Of a DNA stretch of 64,000 nucleotides, positions 1 to 11,499 are shown piece after piece. The DNA is taken from assembly GCA_963855995.1 (NCBI GenBank), contig OY979727.1, forward strand, positions 7,844,446 to 7,908,445, given 5' to 3'. The notes below the pieces were generated by a model. It saw nothing but the letters and a program-made list of their open reading frames with translations. It was not told the DNA's origin and did not search any database. The translations under genes and the position numbers were made by a program. This stretch comes from Muricea muricata. Lineage: Eukaryota; Cnidaria; Anthozoa; Malacalcyonacea; Plexauridae. Numbering within the stretch: the stretch's first letter is position 1; the number at the start of each line of letters is the position of its first letter.

Positions 1-389
1 TTCAAATAAGATTAAAAAAAATTCAAAATGGTGCAATTTTGTAAATGTTGGAGGGTGCTGCACCCCTTCCTCCTAATACCCCCTGTGTTCCTGAGTATTA
101 TACCGTTATAAAAAGAATGTGTCAACAGGCATATATGATATTGATTTCATCACCAAGTAGCATTCATCGAAACACTCCTAGATATAAGAGGAAAGATATA
201 AAACATATAAACAGAACATCAGCTAGTCTGGTGAAGAGGACAGTACCTTATTCAGCAACAATGTTGATCCCAAAATCTCCACTCTAATCCCTATTTATAC
301 TTTTCCTATTTATAGCCTTCATACTTGTTCACTTTATGTTGAATGATTTTTATTTTGATACAATTTCTAGTTGTTGAATATGCATATAA
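1..389. other. AT-rich non-coding sequence, nothing recognised
   Basis: No conserved reading frame, RNA gene or inverted repeat was recognised. An 80-residue open frame at 45-287 has no family resemblance and no splice context. Confidence 0.5.
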
Positions 390-642
390 CCAGGGCCACC
401 CGGATGGGGAGCAAAAGGGGCAATTTGCCCTGGGCCCCCAGCTGAAGGGGGGCCCAACATGTAAAAAAATAGACTATACATCATTTATCAATTAATTACT
501 TTCCCAGAATGTATGATTTTCCTGTTTTTGAGACCCCAGATTTCAAAATTTTCCCAGGGGAGCATATTCCACTAGAAGATGAAACGACAAAGCTTTCAAA
601 GTCAAATTTTGCCCCGGGCCCCCAATGTCTCTGGGCGGGTTT
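390..642. mobile_element. hAT-like non-autonomous element
   Basis: A G/C-rich stretch with inverted segments (gggcaatttgccctgggccc near the left end, ttttgccccgggcccccaat near the right end) is flanked by the direct repeat GCATATAA at 382-389 and 643-650. An 8-bp duplication fits hAT transposition. There is no coding capacity. The outermost inverted repeat is imperfect, so the exact ends are uncertain. Confidence 0.5.
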
Positions 643-1611
643 GCATATAATTAACTTCTATCTGGTACTAACTGGTTGACTGCTTAACAGTCAAATATGT
701 TGCAATCACGTAGTCCACTAATATTTACTCAATAACTTGCTTGTTGGTCACAATATAAGAGCAAGAAACATTCAGCGCTATAAGAACAACCAATTTAGAA
801 CAACAATTAAATGAGCATTATCTTTGAACATTTTTCTCCCAGCATGCTCAACTTATTTTTTATGCCTAATTGCTTAGTGCCAAACATACTTGTTAGGGAT
901 GTGCTGCCACTCAAAGCCTATACTGAATTTATCTCAAACTTAATTTACAGGTATATGCCAACTATATAAGAAGTAGTTCTAAGAATTAATTACATTTCTC
1001 CTTATGTTGCATGGTTAATTGAATTCGGTAATTTATTGGGCATGTTCAGCGGTGTTGCCATGGAGGATTGTTAATTGCAGGGAGAGATATTCTACACTTG
1101 CATTTACATCCATGAGGAAAATCATTAGACAAGAAAAAATTAAGTAGGGCATGCCAGCTTGCATTGACACTCAATTTGTTAAAAAAGTGTGTTATTCCAT
1201 AATAAACTAAATAACCAATTAAGTACATAATAAAAGTAACAAGGTATATTAGGTTCCTATCAGATTCCTACGTCAAATTTAAGAGCATTTAACTCACGGT
1301 CAACCCCTCAACTGGCTCAACAACAAATTGGAGAATGCCTCAAATACCATACTCGAGCGCTGCGTCTACATCGGGCATTACTGCTTAGGCTTAGCATAGT
1401 CCTTGATAGAATATACCCACCATTCATTCTCCCAATACTGCGTTAACTGTTAGGCGGCCCTTGGGTCATAAAGTCATTGACTGACAATTTATTGTAAACT
1501 CGTGCATTTACTTAATTGTGGCATGTACGCAGTCTCGAGTAACAAAACGTAAACGACAATGGGATACAGATAAACCGAATGTTGTGTTCCCGTCAGTGTT
1601 GCAACCATTGA
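643..1611. other. Non-coding sequence
   Basis: AT-rich sequence with only short open frames that resemble nothing known. No gene or RNA was recognised. Confidence 0.45.
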
Positions 1612-1836
1612 CACAGTATAGCCGGGATAGCAGTAGCGCCACCTGGCGGTGCAATACGGCGCGCTATCGTTATGCAGTTTACTGGCTGCGAAAAGCAAGA
1701 TCAGTGTTCATATTGGCCTGAAAATGCAATTGACTGGCTATGGTTAATGGGTTATGGTAATGACATGAGTAATGATATATGCGTGGAACGAAACGTTCTG
1801 ACTTGAGTGGCCCTACTGTTCATTCCCTATACTGTG
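1612..1836. mobile_element. MITE of the CACAGTATAG family
   Basis: Inverted ends run cacagtatag on the left and ctatactgtg on the right, with a subterminal block reading gagtggccctactgttcatt near the right end. The flanks ccattga and ccattgg suggest a 7-bp duplication with one mismatch. A relative at 17436-17670 has the same termini and a clean CCCCGGG duplication. A degraded relative lies at 2640-2816 and partial copies at about 19204, 25090 and 50175. Confidence 0.55.
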
Positions 1837-1994
1837 CCATTGGCATCTTCTTGGCATCAAAACTCAAGTATTACAACAAGCAGTCCAGATATTTATATAC
1901 CAATGATTGCAACATTCCTCTAAATTTAACCAAAATTCATTTAATTTCGTACCCAATGTTAATGTTATTGCCATTGGGGAGGTGGCTTAAAATT

Positions 1995-2157
1995 CAGAAG
2001 GGTACGTAACTGTGTCTTAAGCTCGAGTGAAAATGCAACCGGGAACAGTTGAGAGAAATTTATCAACTATAAGTTCTCTGGTAGGAATCGAACCCACGCC
2101 TTTGCAATGCTGGTACAAGGAATGCTCTTACCAGCGAGCTGCGGAGGTAGCCGATCT
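1995..2157 (-). repeat. tRNA-derived SINE
   Basis: Read on the minus strand it starts like a tRNA, with an A box at about 2125-2141 (agctcgctggtaagag) and a B box at 2084-2094 (GGTTCGATTCC). It then runs into a unique body ending in a block that contains ctcgagcttaagacac. The same head and tail occur on the plus strand at 35653-35795, which defines a family. It is not a functional tRNA gene because no cloverleaf closes around the boxes. Confidence 0.65.
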
Positions 2158-2639
2158 CGTACCCTGGGCAATGCCTGTTCGCAGGCCGGGGCGGCAGCCG
2201 GCAAGAGCAAGCCTGGTTATTGAGTACTTAAGGTTATTCTGTTAATCAAGTTGGAATATTTTGTTCCACGCATTGCGCATGTCATTACCATAATCACAGC
2301 CAGTCAATTAGCCTTTCTCACGCCAGGCGACTAGGCCTTCAATCCGCCATTTTTGGGTCGCAAAATTATTGAATTAGCCAAATTGTCTTTCATGAATAAA
2401 AGATTTGAGCTAAATTCATCATTTTTTAGTAAACCAATGATTGTCTCTCATTTTGTGTGAAGTTTCAATTCCAAATTTGAAAATTTTGCCAAGAAAATAT
2501 GCGATGAAAAAATGCATATTTTTGGCGCGCATTTACATACTCCAAATTTTTAACAACTATAGAAGCACTAAGTGTCAAACAATTGTTTAAAAGCAAAAAG
2601 TTGTATCCTGCTTTTTTTGATAAAAAGTAATCGTCAAAA

Positions 2640-2816
2640 ACAACGATTTTGCCACCCAAACAGGGCAGATTTGAAGGCCTGGTCGCATGGCGTGAGAAAG
2701 GCTTATTGCATTTTCTGGCCTATAAGAATGCTGATCTGGCTATTGGCAGCCAGTAAACTGCATAAATACAGGGCTCCTGGTTCCACCGCCAAGTGACCCT
2801 ATTCCCTAGACTGTTG
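2640..2816. mobile_element. Degraded CACAGTATAG-family MITE
   Basis: Blocks resembling the element at 1612-1836 occur here: a central block with cagccagtaaactgcata and a right end reading gaccctattccctagactgt. Terminal repeats are too diverged to fix the ends. I infer an old copy. Confidence 0.3.
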
Positions 2817-3080
2817 TTTGTAAATTTCTCTTGTACATTTGTCTAAAGATGTCTTACGTTAAGACGAAATGTCACTAATAGTAAATTAAATATATTTCTT
2901 TAAAATTTTCTGGTTTGTGGCTCCATTAAAGCATTATGTTGGGCTCTACATCTAACAGAACAGAATCCATACCGTTATGAACTCATGGTTCCAGAACTGT
3001 AGCGGGCAACATCAATCTACAAAACGCATCGTGCGGAACGGCGCACTAACAACGTTTCTTCAATATGAACAACCAAGTGC

Positions 3081-3279
3081 CCCCCGTTTACACGGTACCG
3101 GATCCGTATTGTCACGATATCCAATTTGAATATAGTATCAAGTGGCTCTTAAATTTGTTGTAATATTACTGAATTTAATAAAAACCAATCATAGAAAAAG
3201 TGGTAAGAGTAAATGTGACCGTAAACTGACCAAACTCCATGTCGTGACCACATGAATACGGTAACATGTAAACGAGGTC
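3081..3279. mobile_element. TIR MITE, 'ccgtttacacgg' family
   Basis: The left end reads ccccgtttacacggtaccgg and the right end is its inverse (catgtaaacgaggtc). Internal motifs ggatccgtat and gtgaccgtaaa are shared with the copy at 56894-57099, which interrupts a duplicated unit and so proves past mobility. No coding capacity. Confidence 0.6.
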
Positions 3280-3581
3280 AAAATTCATATGTAAAACTAG
3301 TGATGTATATTCAGGCGTAGCTAAACGCTAAACGCTGTAATGCTCTTCTTGTAAAAACTGTCATCATACACTGGAAATTTCGTCGCCCGCGGATAAAAGA
3401 CAGAGAACTGATGTTATGTTTGCCAAGGATATGACAGGCACTAGCATACGAAACCGTCGGAACAGCCATAATAGGCGCACGAGAGGTTAGTTTATTAAAC
3501 AGTCGTTTTGAAAGCAAAAATAATCTTTCGGAACTGATGCAAGTTTTAATAGCTGGGTTTCAATGACGTGTGATACGTTCA

Positions 3582-3940
3582 AGACCCTGTTCATTTGAGC
3601 GGAAGTTATCTCGGTTAGCGAGAAAACATTTCGAAGAGTTTACAAGCGAGATCTCACCTTGTTATGAAAATAACATGAAAAGTTACATTGTGTTCATATG
3701 GGACAAAGCTTTTCCCGTCTACCGAGATCTCGCTTGTTGACAGGCGAGTTATCGGTCGACGGGAAAATTTTGTCCCATATAAACACAATATTTACACTTT
3801 ACAAAATCATGTCACTTCGGAAAACGTTACCCGGTAACCGGGATAACATTTTTCCATATGAACAGAACAAAATTATATGACTCGTCGAAATGTTTTCTCG
3901 CTAACGGAGATAACTTCTGCCCATAATTATAAACAGACCC
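3582..3940. mobile_element. Foldback element
   Basis: Long inverted ends: the left block agttatctcggttagcgaga is repeated in inverse at about 3880-3915, with gaccctg/cagaccc termini. A second hairpin sits inside, with gggacaaagcttttccc facing gggaaaattttgtccc. No coding capacity is visible. Confidence 0.5.
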
Positions 3941-4505
3941 TAGCATAGTTACCGGATCGACTTAATTATTCATTGAAGACATTGACCTTATATTTGTTTC
4001 AAAGTATATACAGTTTAGTGAAATACACTCTTAAAATTTGTAACGAAGTTAATTTAAAGTCTGTTTACAATATCGTTAAGTCATTATGGCACGTAGGCGT
4101 TACTTTTCGTGCGTGACCATGTATAAATGCGAATTCCAGTCGTTGTTTTGACTGAGCATTCATCGAAAAAATGCATCTTATAAATATTTGGTTTAGTTTA
4201 ACAGTCGCTTGCATTACGTATTAGGCTGTGTTTACCGATATCAAATAAAGTTGAATATCTCGACAAAGAAGGGAGAAGCAACAATTCTACCAAAGAAGTT
4301 ATATATTTGTATACGGCTTGGCTTTTTCAGTAGTGAGACTTTGAGAGGCACAACGTACTTAACTTCTTGTACCACCCGTTCTCCCCCATCGATTCTATTG
4401 AACTTGCTCATTAGCATGTTGGCCAATGTTATGGTTATCAATTTAAAACAGAAATTTGTTATATGTTGAAAATTATATCTCTTATGTTTAGGCAGGTTTT
4501 TAATC
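3941..4505. other. Sequence upstream of the transporter
   Basis: No protein family was recognised. A pyrimidine tract followed by aggcag at about 4485-4496, just before the ATG at 4506, could be a splice acceptor. If so, a 5' exon lies further upstream; none was identified. Confidence 0.3.
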
Positions 4506-5412
4506 ATGTTTCAAATAAAGACATCTGTTTTCTTCCTGGTGGTCTTGTGGTGGATTGCAAATGGACTCGCATCTTTGTATTCAAAAACTGAAATGAACGG
4601 AGCCGAATTCATTGACAAAAAACCCTTCGTGCAAATGAAATGTTTAGACCTTACAATTTTGCGATTTCTTGTTGGAGTAGCGGGCTCTACATTATGGATA
4701 TACATAATTGAGAGAGGATCCCTGAATATAAAAAAAGTCCAGGATTGGAGCGACTTCGTTGTGATTTTCGGCAACCTCCTCGGTCACCTTTCTGTCAATA
4801 TTTCGACACCTTCGTCAGTTCAAGTGCAACTCTGGTCGTAAAATCATCTGAACCCATATTCATGTTCATGTTTCTCCATTGTCTTAAGTCATCCCAGAAT
4901 GTCAAAAAACAAAACGTGAATATCTTAATATTATTTTCAACCATCCTAATGGCTTTTGGAACTTGTATTTTCGTCTTATGGGACAGCACATTTAATATTT
5001 TTGGGATAATTGCAGCAGTTGCTTCTAACATTGCCTTTCCACTTCGAAACATTGCATTGAAAATGCCGGCAAACGCTACGAAAGTCCTTTTCAGAACTAT
5101 TTTGTGTTGCCCTTCTTCGGCACACTTATGCTGTTGCCATTGAAGATGCTTAGTTTGATTTTTGAAAACTTCCCACTATTCAATTTATCGAAAACAGGTT
5201 TAGCTGCTTCTACCTTTCATTGTGTTTACAATCTTGCCTCAATTTCAGTTCTTCAAAACGTCTCTCCTTTGAATCACGCCACTTTGAATTTCTCAAAACG
5301 TATTTTCGTAATTACAGCGAACATTATATATTTCAACCTCAGGATGACGTGGCACATGGTCTTCGGATTGTTTGTTGTATTCTTTGCTTTGGCCATCTAT
5401 CTTTTCACATAA
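4506..5412 (+). pseudogene. TPT-family (SLC35E-like) transporter, frameshifted
   Basis: Three consecutive overlapping frames together cover a triose-phosphate/PEP translocator-like protein, a family of Golgi or plastid membrane antiporters. The first frame (4506-about 4800) has the start SVFFLVVLWWIANGLASLYS. The second (to about 5100) has TLVVKSSEPIF, matching the family block around the substrate-contacting lysine. The third (to 5412) has VSPLNHATLNFSKRIFVI, matching the family block with the Lys-Arg pair. In solved plastid translocators the lysine and the Lys-Arg pair bind the phosphate group, so their retention favours a phosphorylated substrate over a nucleotide sugar (inference). About 300 residues is the usual family length. 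Two single-base losses, near 4800 and near 5100, break the frame. There is no internal intron. The ATG at 4506 begins the first hydrophobic segment. Confidence 0.75.
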
Positions 5413-5433
5413 AAGGCAAAAACTACTTCGAGC

Positions 5434-7790
5434 ATGTTTTGGATGCCTTGTTTATTGAAAATCAGCACACGACAATGGATAAAGCTTGCTTTATCACGTG
5501 CACTCTTATCATGCTGCCACCATTTGTGTATATATCGTGAGAAATATTCAATTAAACCTAATGTAAATGACGAATTGCTATTCAACGCGAACCACGGTGA
5601 GGTTCTCACGACAGCTTGGATCTTCAACAAACCAACCTCAGACGAATTTATTAAGAACATTGTTACGATAAATAAACAAACTAGAGCATTTATTAATGTT
5701 TATTGTGGCACAACGAAGTGCCTTAATGCCATAGAGAAGTTACAGAATCCAATGATCACCGGAAGTCTTCTCGTTGTCCCGAAAGTTCTGGGAAAGACAC
5801 CGCTAAAGGAATGGGGCGAGCGTCATGTCTTGTATAAATTTTTGACTGGCCTTCACTACGAACGGTACCTTACCAAAGCCCTGTGTCTCGCTCATCTCTG
5901 GCAATACGGCGGGACGTTCTATTTACCTTCAAACAAAGTGATCGAGCGACTCAATGATTCAACTACTTGGAGGGCTCAGGATTGGCCTTGTATGTTATTA
6001 CAAGATTATCACCAAGCGAAGACATTATTTAAGAATAAAACGTTACTTGCGAGACATAAAGAAGTCAAAAAAAGCATAGAAATATTTCTTCAAAACATGG
6101 GTTCGTGGAACACGAGAGAATTACCTCCTTTGTTTCAAGATGCTGTGTGGAATGCATTCTCTGGACGCTGTCCAAATGAAAAACTTTGGTGCATGATTCG
6201 GAATCCGAAAAGCTTACGTGATCTTTACGTGCGACAAGGAGTACCATTCGAAGATGAGAATCACTTTGGAACTCTGTCATTAGATAGCAACCATGGTCCG
6301 CGAAATCATGGCAATCTTGGTGACGAAATACAAAGCATTGCAGGAATGCAATTCTTACCGTTCATTGACTTCTTTCTGGACAGAGACACCACAATAGCTC
6401 CCAATACACGCGGCAATCACACTGTGTTTTTCAATGCATGGTGGGGCTACGAAAGATTAAGATGGCCACCCCCTCAAAATATCGATCCTTTTATGGTTTC
6501 TGTACATACAGAAAAGAGATTTCGTGAAGTTATTTCCCCGTCAAAAGAAGCCATTGATTTCCTAAAATCCAGGGCCCCAATAGGGACTTGCGATGTAGTA
6601 ATTCGACGATTTTTAGAATCATTAGGAGTTCAGTCAATTTTCTCAGGCTGCATGACGTTGTTTCTAAGAATAAGAAACCCTCCACCCTTAGACAAGAGAA
6701 TGAACAATACAATATACATCACTGACCTCTCCAACACGTATGTTAAACTATTGCCACGTAAGATTATCAAAACAGCCAAATTCGTGAAACACGAGACTTC
6801 AAATGGCCGAAACGTAAAATTGTGGACGCAAAAACGTTTCGTTGACGATTACAAAATCCTTGAGAAATATTCCAGAGCAAAACTTGTGATTACGCAAAGG
6901 ATTCACGCGGCATTACCCTGCGTTGCTATGGGAACGCCGGTTCTTTTCTTCAACGTCAAGGGTGTGCCAGGAGGAGGCGCGGAGGTTTCGGAGAGAGTGA
7001 CGGGACTTCTCGAGTTATTTCATTCTATTGATCCGTACAAACTAAAAATTAGTAAAATTAGAAAGAAAATTAAAGAATTTGATTGGGCTAACCCACCAAA
7101 GAATCCAAATTTAGGAAGCCGGGTGCGATTGGTTTCTTCAATGTGGTGTATTCTCCGAAAAAACCAAGCCATTTACGAAAGCGCGCGAAGATTTGGAATG
7201 CTGCCTCTTACACCACAATGGCTTACAAATGTAGATGATCCTCGAATTTTCCACGTGATTCTTGCAAACACAAACCGAGATGATACGGCGAGTTGGACTG
7301 GCATCAGTGGCGTTGCGTCGAATCCATCCTGCGCTATCACCCCACTTCAAAGTTGTTCGTGCATAGTAATACAATTGAACAATCTATCTTTAACGTTTTC
7401 ACTGAAGTTGGCTATCAAGTTACAGTAATGCAGTATGATGTACCGGATTTAGTAGAACATGCACCATTGAAGGAATTTTTACTTCGATTTGAGCAAACGT
7501 TGTTCGATAAGATGGAGATGGAAAAAATCTTACTTGAACATGGACTGCTAAAGTTGTTGTTGCTTTATAAGTACGGCGGTACATGTATCGATGAAAACAC
7601 GATTGTATTGAAGGTAATTGATAATCCAGAAAACAACGAGCTTAGCTTGGATTCCGAATCCGAAGTGAATGGTTGGATACTGCATGGCTTCGAAAAGAAT
7701 CACAAGTTTCTACGAGACGTGCTAGAGACTTTCCCTACAGTGTATAACTTAGAAATGAAAGTTGATGGGGGAAAAGCATTGCTAACAAAG
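5434..7790 (+). CDS. Glycosyltransferase-like / polysaccharide pyruvyltransferase / glycosyltransferase, first exon
   Basis: The open frame 5434-7428 has an N-terminal GT32-like remnant (residues about 145-167, LWQYGGTFYLPSN, with no DXD). A polysaccharide pyruvyltransferase domain follows (about 280-510), with NHGNLGDEIQS, IGTCDVVIRRFLESLGV and VITQRIHAALPCVAMGTPV. This family transfers pyruvate from phosphoenolpyruvate to sugars. After a one-base loss near 7290 the homology continues in another frame to 7790 as a GT32-type domain (WHQWRCVESIL, then YKYGGTCIDEN, where DXD reads DEN). The N-terminus is uncertain. An ATG at 5475 in another frame encodes a hydrophobic, signal-anchor-like stretch that would join at about 5538 after a one-base gain. 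AAG|GTTTGT at 7790 is a good donor in phase 0. The transporter stop is only 21 bp upstream. Either a decaying gene or indel errors in the sequence. Confidence 0.7.
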
Positions 7791-8069
7791 GTTTGTTTTA
7801 TTGTAAATTCTGCTATTCTAGCTCACTCCTCCGAAGCGGATTATTATTAATACTATTAAAATTCACCCAAAACATAACACATAATCGTCCCTTTCGTTTG
7901 TGATGGTGCTTAAACCTGGCTTCGTTCAAAGCTTAAATGTCCTTGAAAATTCTTGAAAATAAACTAATAAATTTTAAATTATAATTAACAAATGCGTGTA
8001 AGTATACCAGAAAGTCTATGCATTCTTCATTTTTAATGTTCTTAACTCGTAAAATAGAATTTTTGAACA
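7791..8069 (+). other. Intron, 5' part
   Basis: The intron of the glycosyltransferase/pyruvyltransferase gene runs from the donor at 7791 to an acceptor ending at 11679. This stretch precedes the antisense LINE. The open frame continuing past 7790 loses family resemblance and stops at 7850, supporting the splice. Confidence 0.5.
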
Positions 8070-8291
8070 TGGTTTTGTTTTTGTTTGTTTTATTTGTTTT
8101 AATCACTTTATTGCAACATAAAATTTTTTTAAATATTTACATTAGCAAAAGGTGGCCGCACAGGACATTGTCCCAATTGATTGCAGCTAACCATTTAACT
8201 AAACATACGTACATACATAACACATTAATAGATAAAATACAACTCTATATTTACCTATATTGTCAATACTAGATATATAGGTTCAACCATG

Positions 8292-8440
8292 TTAAAAATT
8301 ACTAAAATCCAGTCTCAAAGAGTAGAATTTCTTTAGCGCGGTTTTAAAAGTACTTATTGTACTAATAGTTTTTAAGGTGGAAGGTAAATCATTCCATGAG
8401 CGTATAACTCTAGGAAAGTATGAATAACCAAAATAGTTAT
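8292..8440 (-). pseudogene. Out-of-frame C-terminal end of the LINE ORF
   Basis: This frame encodes the conserved LINE C-terminal block FPRVIRSWNDLPSTLKT followed by STFKTALKKFYSLR. It follows directly on the main ORF, whose stop at 8437 arises in an A-rich run (actaaataac). One extra A explains the break. Confidence 0.7.
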
Positions 8441-11400
8441 TTAGTTCTATATCTAAGTTCAGAAAAATTATCCTGGTGTGAGGTTCGTAAATTATAACCA
8501 GATTGACGCTTTGCGTGAACACTCCGAGCGTATTCTTCAAAGTCAAGATTATATAAATCATTCTTGAGTTTAAAGAGAAATATCAAATCCTTCATTTGCC
8601 GTCGAAACTCCAATGGAAGGAGATCAAGCGTAAGCATTCTACTTTTGTAATCAGTGGCCTTTGGATAATTTAGTATAAATTTAGTGGCTCTGCGTTGGAC
8701 ATCCTCAATTAATGCAATATACTTTTTTTCATAAGGAGACCATAATTCGCTTCCATACTCTAATAGTGGACGAACCAGTGTACAATAGAGTAACTTCCTG
8801 GTCTCAAAGTCCGTTATATCTACACATGTTCTCTTCACTAGTCCAAGAGTCCTGTTTGCCTTGGAGGTTATTTCAGAAATATGAGTAGACCGCTTTAGAT
8901 CACTAGTGACATTTATTCCAAGATCTCGAATGGAGGTTACGCGTTTTAGCAAGTTGTTGTCAATAGAGTAATCAGTCTCCAACTTGGGAGTTTTCTTTCT
9001 CGTAATTCGCATTGATTTACATTTTGTGATATTAAAATCCATATGCCATTCACTGCTCCAAGAGTGCAATCGATTTAGGTTGCACTGAAGGTTAACTCCA
9101 TCATTGGAACTCCCAATTGTCTTGGATACCTTAGAATCATCTGCAAATAGCGCAATATCCGTTGGCTTGTGTATGCACTCCGGAAGATCATTAATGTAAA
9201 GCACAAACAGAAGAGGCCCCAATATAGACCCTTGAGGTACCCCTGATGTAACATTCAACAAATCTGAGCAGACACCATCTATTACAACTTTTTGAGATCT
9301 TAAAGTAATATAATCCGCAAACCAATCATGAAGGACACCTTCCAAGCCATGACGTTTGAGCTTGTCAAGGAGCAGACAATGTGAGATTCGATCAAAGGCC
9401 TTCGAAAAATCTAAATAAATTGCATCTACCTCATGCCCATTGTCTAAGGCCTCAAGAATTTTATGATAAAACCAAACGAGCTGGGTTGTACAATTTCTTC
9501 CTTGAACAAAACCATGTTGATAGAAAGATAGTTTGTGTTGCATAAACTCATAGCAATGACTGTATATACATCTCTCCAATAATTTCGATAAAATCGATAG
9601 GAGAGAAATGGGTCGATAATTTGTCACTACATGCGGGTCACCATTTTTTAGGATAGGAGTTATGAGAGCTATTTTCCAAGCGGAAGGCACTTTTCCAGAA
9701 GACAACGATAAATTAAAAACTCTAGTCAGGGATGGAGTAATCTCAGTTGCAACAGCTTTTAAAAGTCTTCCTGGTATACCATCGGGACCACTTGCTTTCG
9801 AAACATCAATACTTCTTAAGCAATTAAGCACTTCATTTTCAGATAGCGTGATGTTTGTCAATGACAAGTGCGAATCCGAATTAGCATAATCATCTTTACT
9901 ATGTACATTATCCGTCGCTGAAAAAACAGACTGAAAATAAGCATTAAACAAGTTAGCTTTGTCAACAGGAGTCGAAGCAAAAGCATTATAAAAATTGATA
10001 AACTTCGGTATACCAGGCTTGGCAGATTTAGCTCTCACAAATGTCCAAAATCGTTTGGGATTCTCCTTTACAGACATACGCATGTTGTTTAAATATTCAG
10101 CATACTTAGCATCGATAAGTTGTTTGGCTTCTTTACGTAGCTGCTTATACTTCTTTAAATCCTCATTGTTAAGGCTTTTGTTTGCTATGAATCTTTGTTT
10201 GTCTTTTTTTCGAAGGAGACGAATTACATCCTGATCAATCCATGGAGTGCTATTTGAGTTTTTAATTTCAATTTTAGGTACATAGTTTTCCACAATCTCC
10301 ATAAACATATTTGTCCAATTTGACAAGGTAGTGTTGATACAGTCATAAACAAACACCTGATCCCAAGGGGCAGATGTTAGCGCTATCCTAAGTTCGTTCC
10401 ATTGTGCTTTTTTGAAATTAAAAACACTTTTACTGACTTTATTCCGTTTATAAATATTTAAATCTAAGTAGAACTGAATCAATTTGTGATCTGTACATAT
10501 AATATCGTTGAATATTTCTAAATTGCTTATCTTGTGGGGTATATTTGTTAGAACAAGATCTAAAATATGATCCTTTCTAGTTGGTTGGTCAACCAATTGC
10601 CATAGGAAATTATCCCGAATGGTTTTAGTAAAGTTTTCATAGAGCTGACCATTCCCGTTGTTGATACTTGAGATAGTATCCCAATTAATATCCGGCAAGT
10701 TAAAATCGCCCAATACAACAACTTGAGTAAAGCGGGCCACTCTTGCATTTTTTAAACACTTCTTAAACGCATTCATATATGCGTGGTCTGTTGAAGGCGG
10801 GCGATAGAAAACAATTACTAAAATCTTTTTCTTTTGGGTCGGTCTCACCTCACAAGCCAACATTTCGGCGTCAGTCTCTATATCGATTCTGCGGTTCGAA
10901 AACAATGGCTTCCGAACTGCCAACATAACACCACCACCCCGTCTATCAATTCTATCTCGACGATGAATACAGAAGTCATTTGGAGATAATATTTCAGCAT
11001 CATTAATTGTAGGATTAAGCCATGTCTCAACTATAGCAATCAAATCATGTTTATTGACACTTTCTAGTGCAGTTAAATGTTTTGCTTTGTTTACTATACT
11101 TCGGGAATTGAGGAAAAGAACTTTGAGCTTGTGTTGTAAAATGTTCGTTGAATTGTGTGTGTCAGGTCCAGGATTTATTTCAATGTCATATTTCAACAAC
11201 AGCACAGGATGGAATTTTGCTGTTGAATTAGGATAATAAGAAATTGGACAGCCACAAAATTTATTGCGATTGTAAATTATGACCTTCGATCTTACCCGCC
11301 AATTCCAAGTACACACATGGTTGTGATAATAAACGGCATTATGACCATCAGCAAACTCAAAATCACATCCCAAACCCATGAGAACATGACTCCGATCATC

Positions 11401-11499
11401 CTTATATGTTCTGCCATTTGCAAGTTGCTGCAAAAACGAAGACAAAAGCAGCAAAGAGAGAAACACAAGGAGAGTACTTTCGACGCGACTGACCGCCAT
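8437..11499 (-). CDS. LINE polyprotein: signal peptide, 2A-like site, endonuclease, reverse transcriptase
   Basis: 1020 residues. Residues 1-29 look like a signal peptide (LLVFLSLLLLSSFLQQLANG). Residues 30-104 form a short Cys-containing leader. DIEINPGP at 105-112 matches the 2A ribosome-skipping consensus, so translation should release a leader ending in Gly111 and an enzyme starting at Pro112. An apurinic-type endonuclease spans about 126-345, with N131, E158, the D265/N267 pair (GDFN) and D337-H338. The reverse transcriptase spans about 600-870, with YLDFSKAFD (D697), SGVPQGSILGP and FADD at 785-788. All catalytic residues I can identify are present. The usual C-terminal block (SYFPRVIRSWNDLP) is in another frame at 8292-8440 because of one apparent extra A, so the last roughly 50 residues are lost. 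The first ATG follows a short leader and sits in AAGATGGCG. Confidence 0.88.
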   Translation of the reverse strand: MAVSRVESTLLVFLSLLLLSSFLQQLANGRTYKDDRSHVLMGLGCDFEFADGHNAVYYHNHVCTWNWRVRSKVIIYNRNKFCGCPISYYPNSTAKFHPVLLLKYDIEINPGPDTHNSTNILQHKLKVLFLNSRSIVNKAKHLTALESVNKHDLIAIVETWLNPTINDAEILSPNDFCIHRRDRIDRRGGGVMLAVRKPLFSNRRIDIETDAEMLACEVRPTQKKKILVIVFYRPPSTDHAYMNAFKKCLKNARVARFTQVVVLGDFNLPDINWDTISSINNGNGQLYENFTKTIRDNFLWQLVDQPTRKDHILDLVLTNIPHKISNLEIFNDIICTDHKLIQFYLDLNIYKRNKVSKSVFNFKKAQWNELRIALTSAPWDQVFVYDCINTTLSNWTNMFMEIVENYVPKIEIKNSNSTPWIDQDVIRLLRKKDKQRFIANKSLNNEDLKKYKQLRKEAKQLIDAKYAEYLNNMRMSVKENPKRFWTFVRAKSAKPGIPKFINFYNAFASTPVDKANLFNAYFQSVFSATDNVHSKDDYANSDSHLSLTNITLSENEVLNCLRSIDVSKASGPDGIPGRLLKAVATEITPSLTRVFNLSLSSGKVPSAWKIALITPILKNGDPHVVTNYRPISLLSILSKLLERCIYSHCYEFMQHKLSFYQHGFVQGRNCTTQLVWFYHKILEALDNGHEVDAIYLDFSKAFDRISHCLLLDKLKRHGLEGVLHDWFADYITLRSQKVVIDGVCSDLLNVTSGVPQGSILGPLLFVLYINDLPECIHKPTDIALFADDSKVSKTIGSSNDGVNLQCNLNRLHSWSSEWHMDFNITKCKSMRITRKKTPKLETDYSIDNNLLKRVTSIRDLGINVTSDLKRSTHISEITSKANRTLGLVKRTCVDITDFETRKLLYCTLVRPLLEYGSELWSPYEKKYIALIEDVQRRATKFILNYPKATDYKSRMLTLDLLPLEFRRQMKDLIFLFKLKNDLYNLDFEEYARSVHAKRQSGYNLRTSHQDNFSELRYRTK
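11164..11187 (-). other. 2A-like ribosome-skipping site
   Basis: Codons for DIEINPGP are preceded by a hydrophobic LLLKY. This matches the D(V/I)ExNPGP 2A consensus known from picornavirus-like viruses and from APE-type LINEs. Skipping is expected between Gly and Pro. It is combined with an N-terminal signal peptide, a pairing reported to give dual targeting in sea urchin 2A proteins. Confidence 0.8.

Noticed and set aside
4209-4507. Open frames on both strands just before the transporter
   Set aside because: No resemblance to transporter N-termini; may be 5' UTR or intron.
5220-5540. A separate 106-residue protein
   Set aside because: Mostly an out-of-frame shadow of the transporter. Only its last segment, from 5475, may be the true N-terminus of the next protein.
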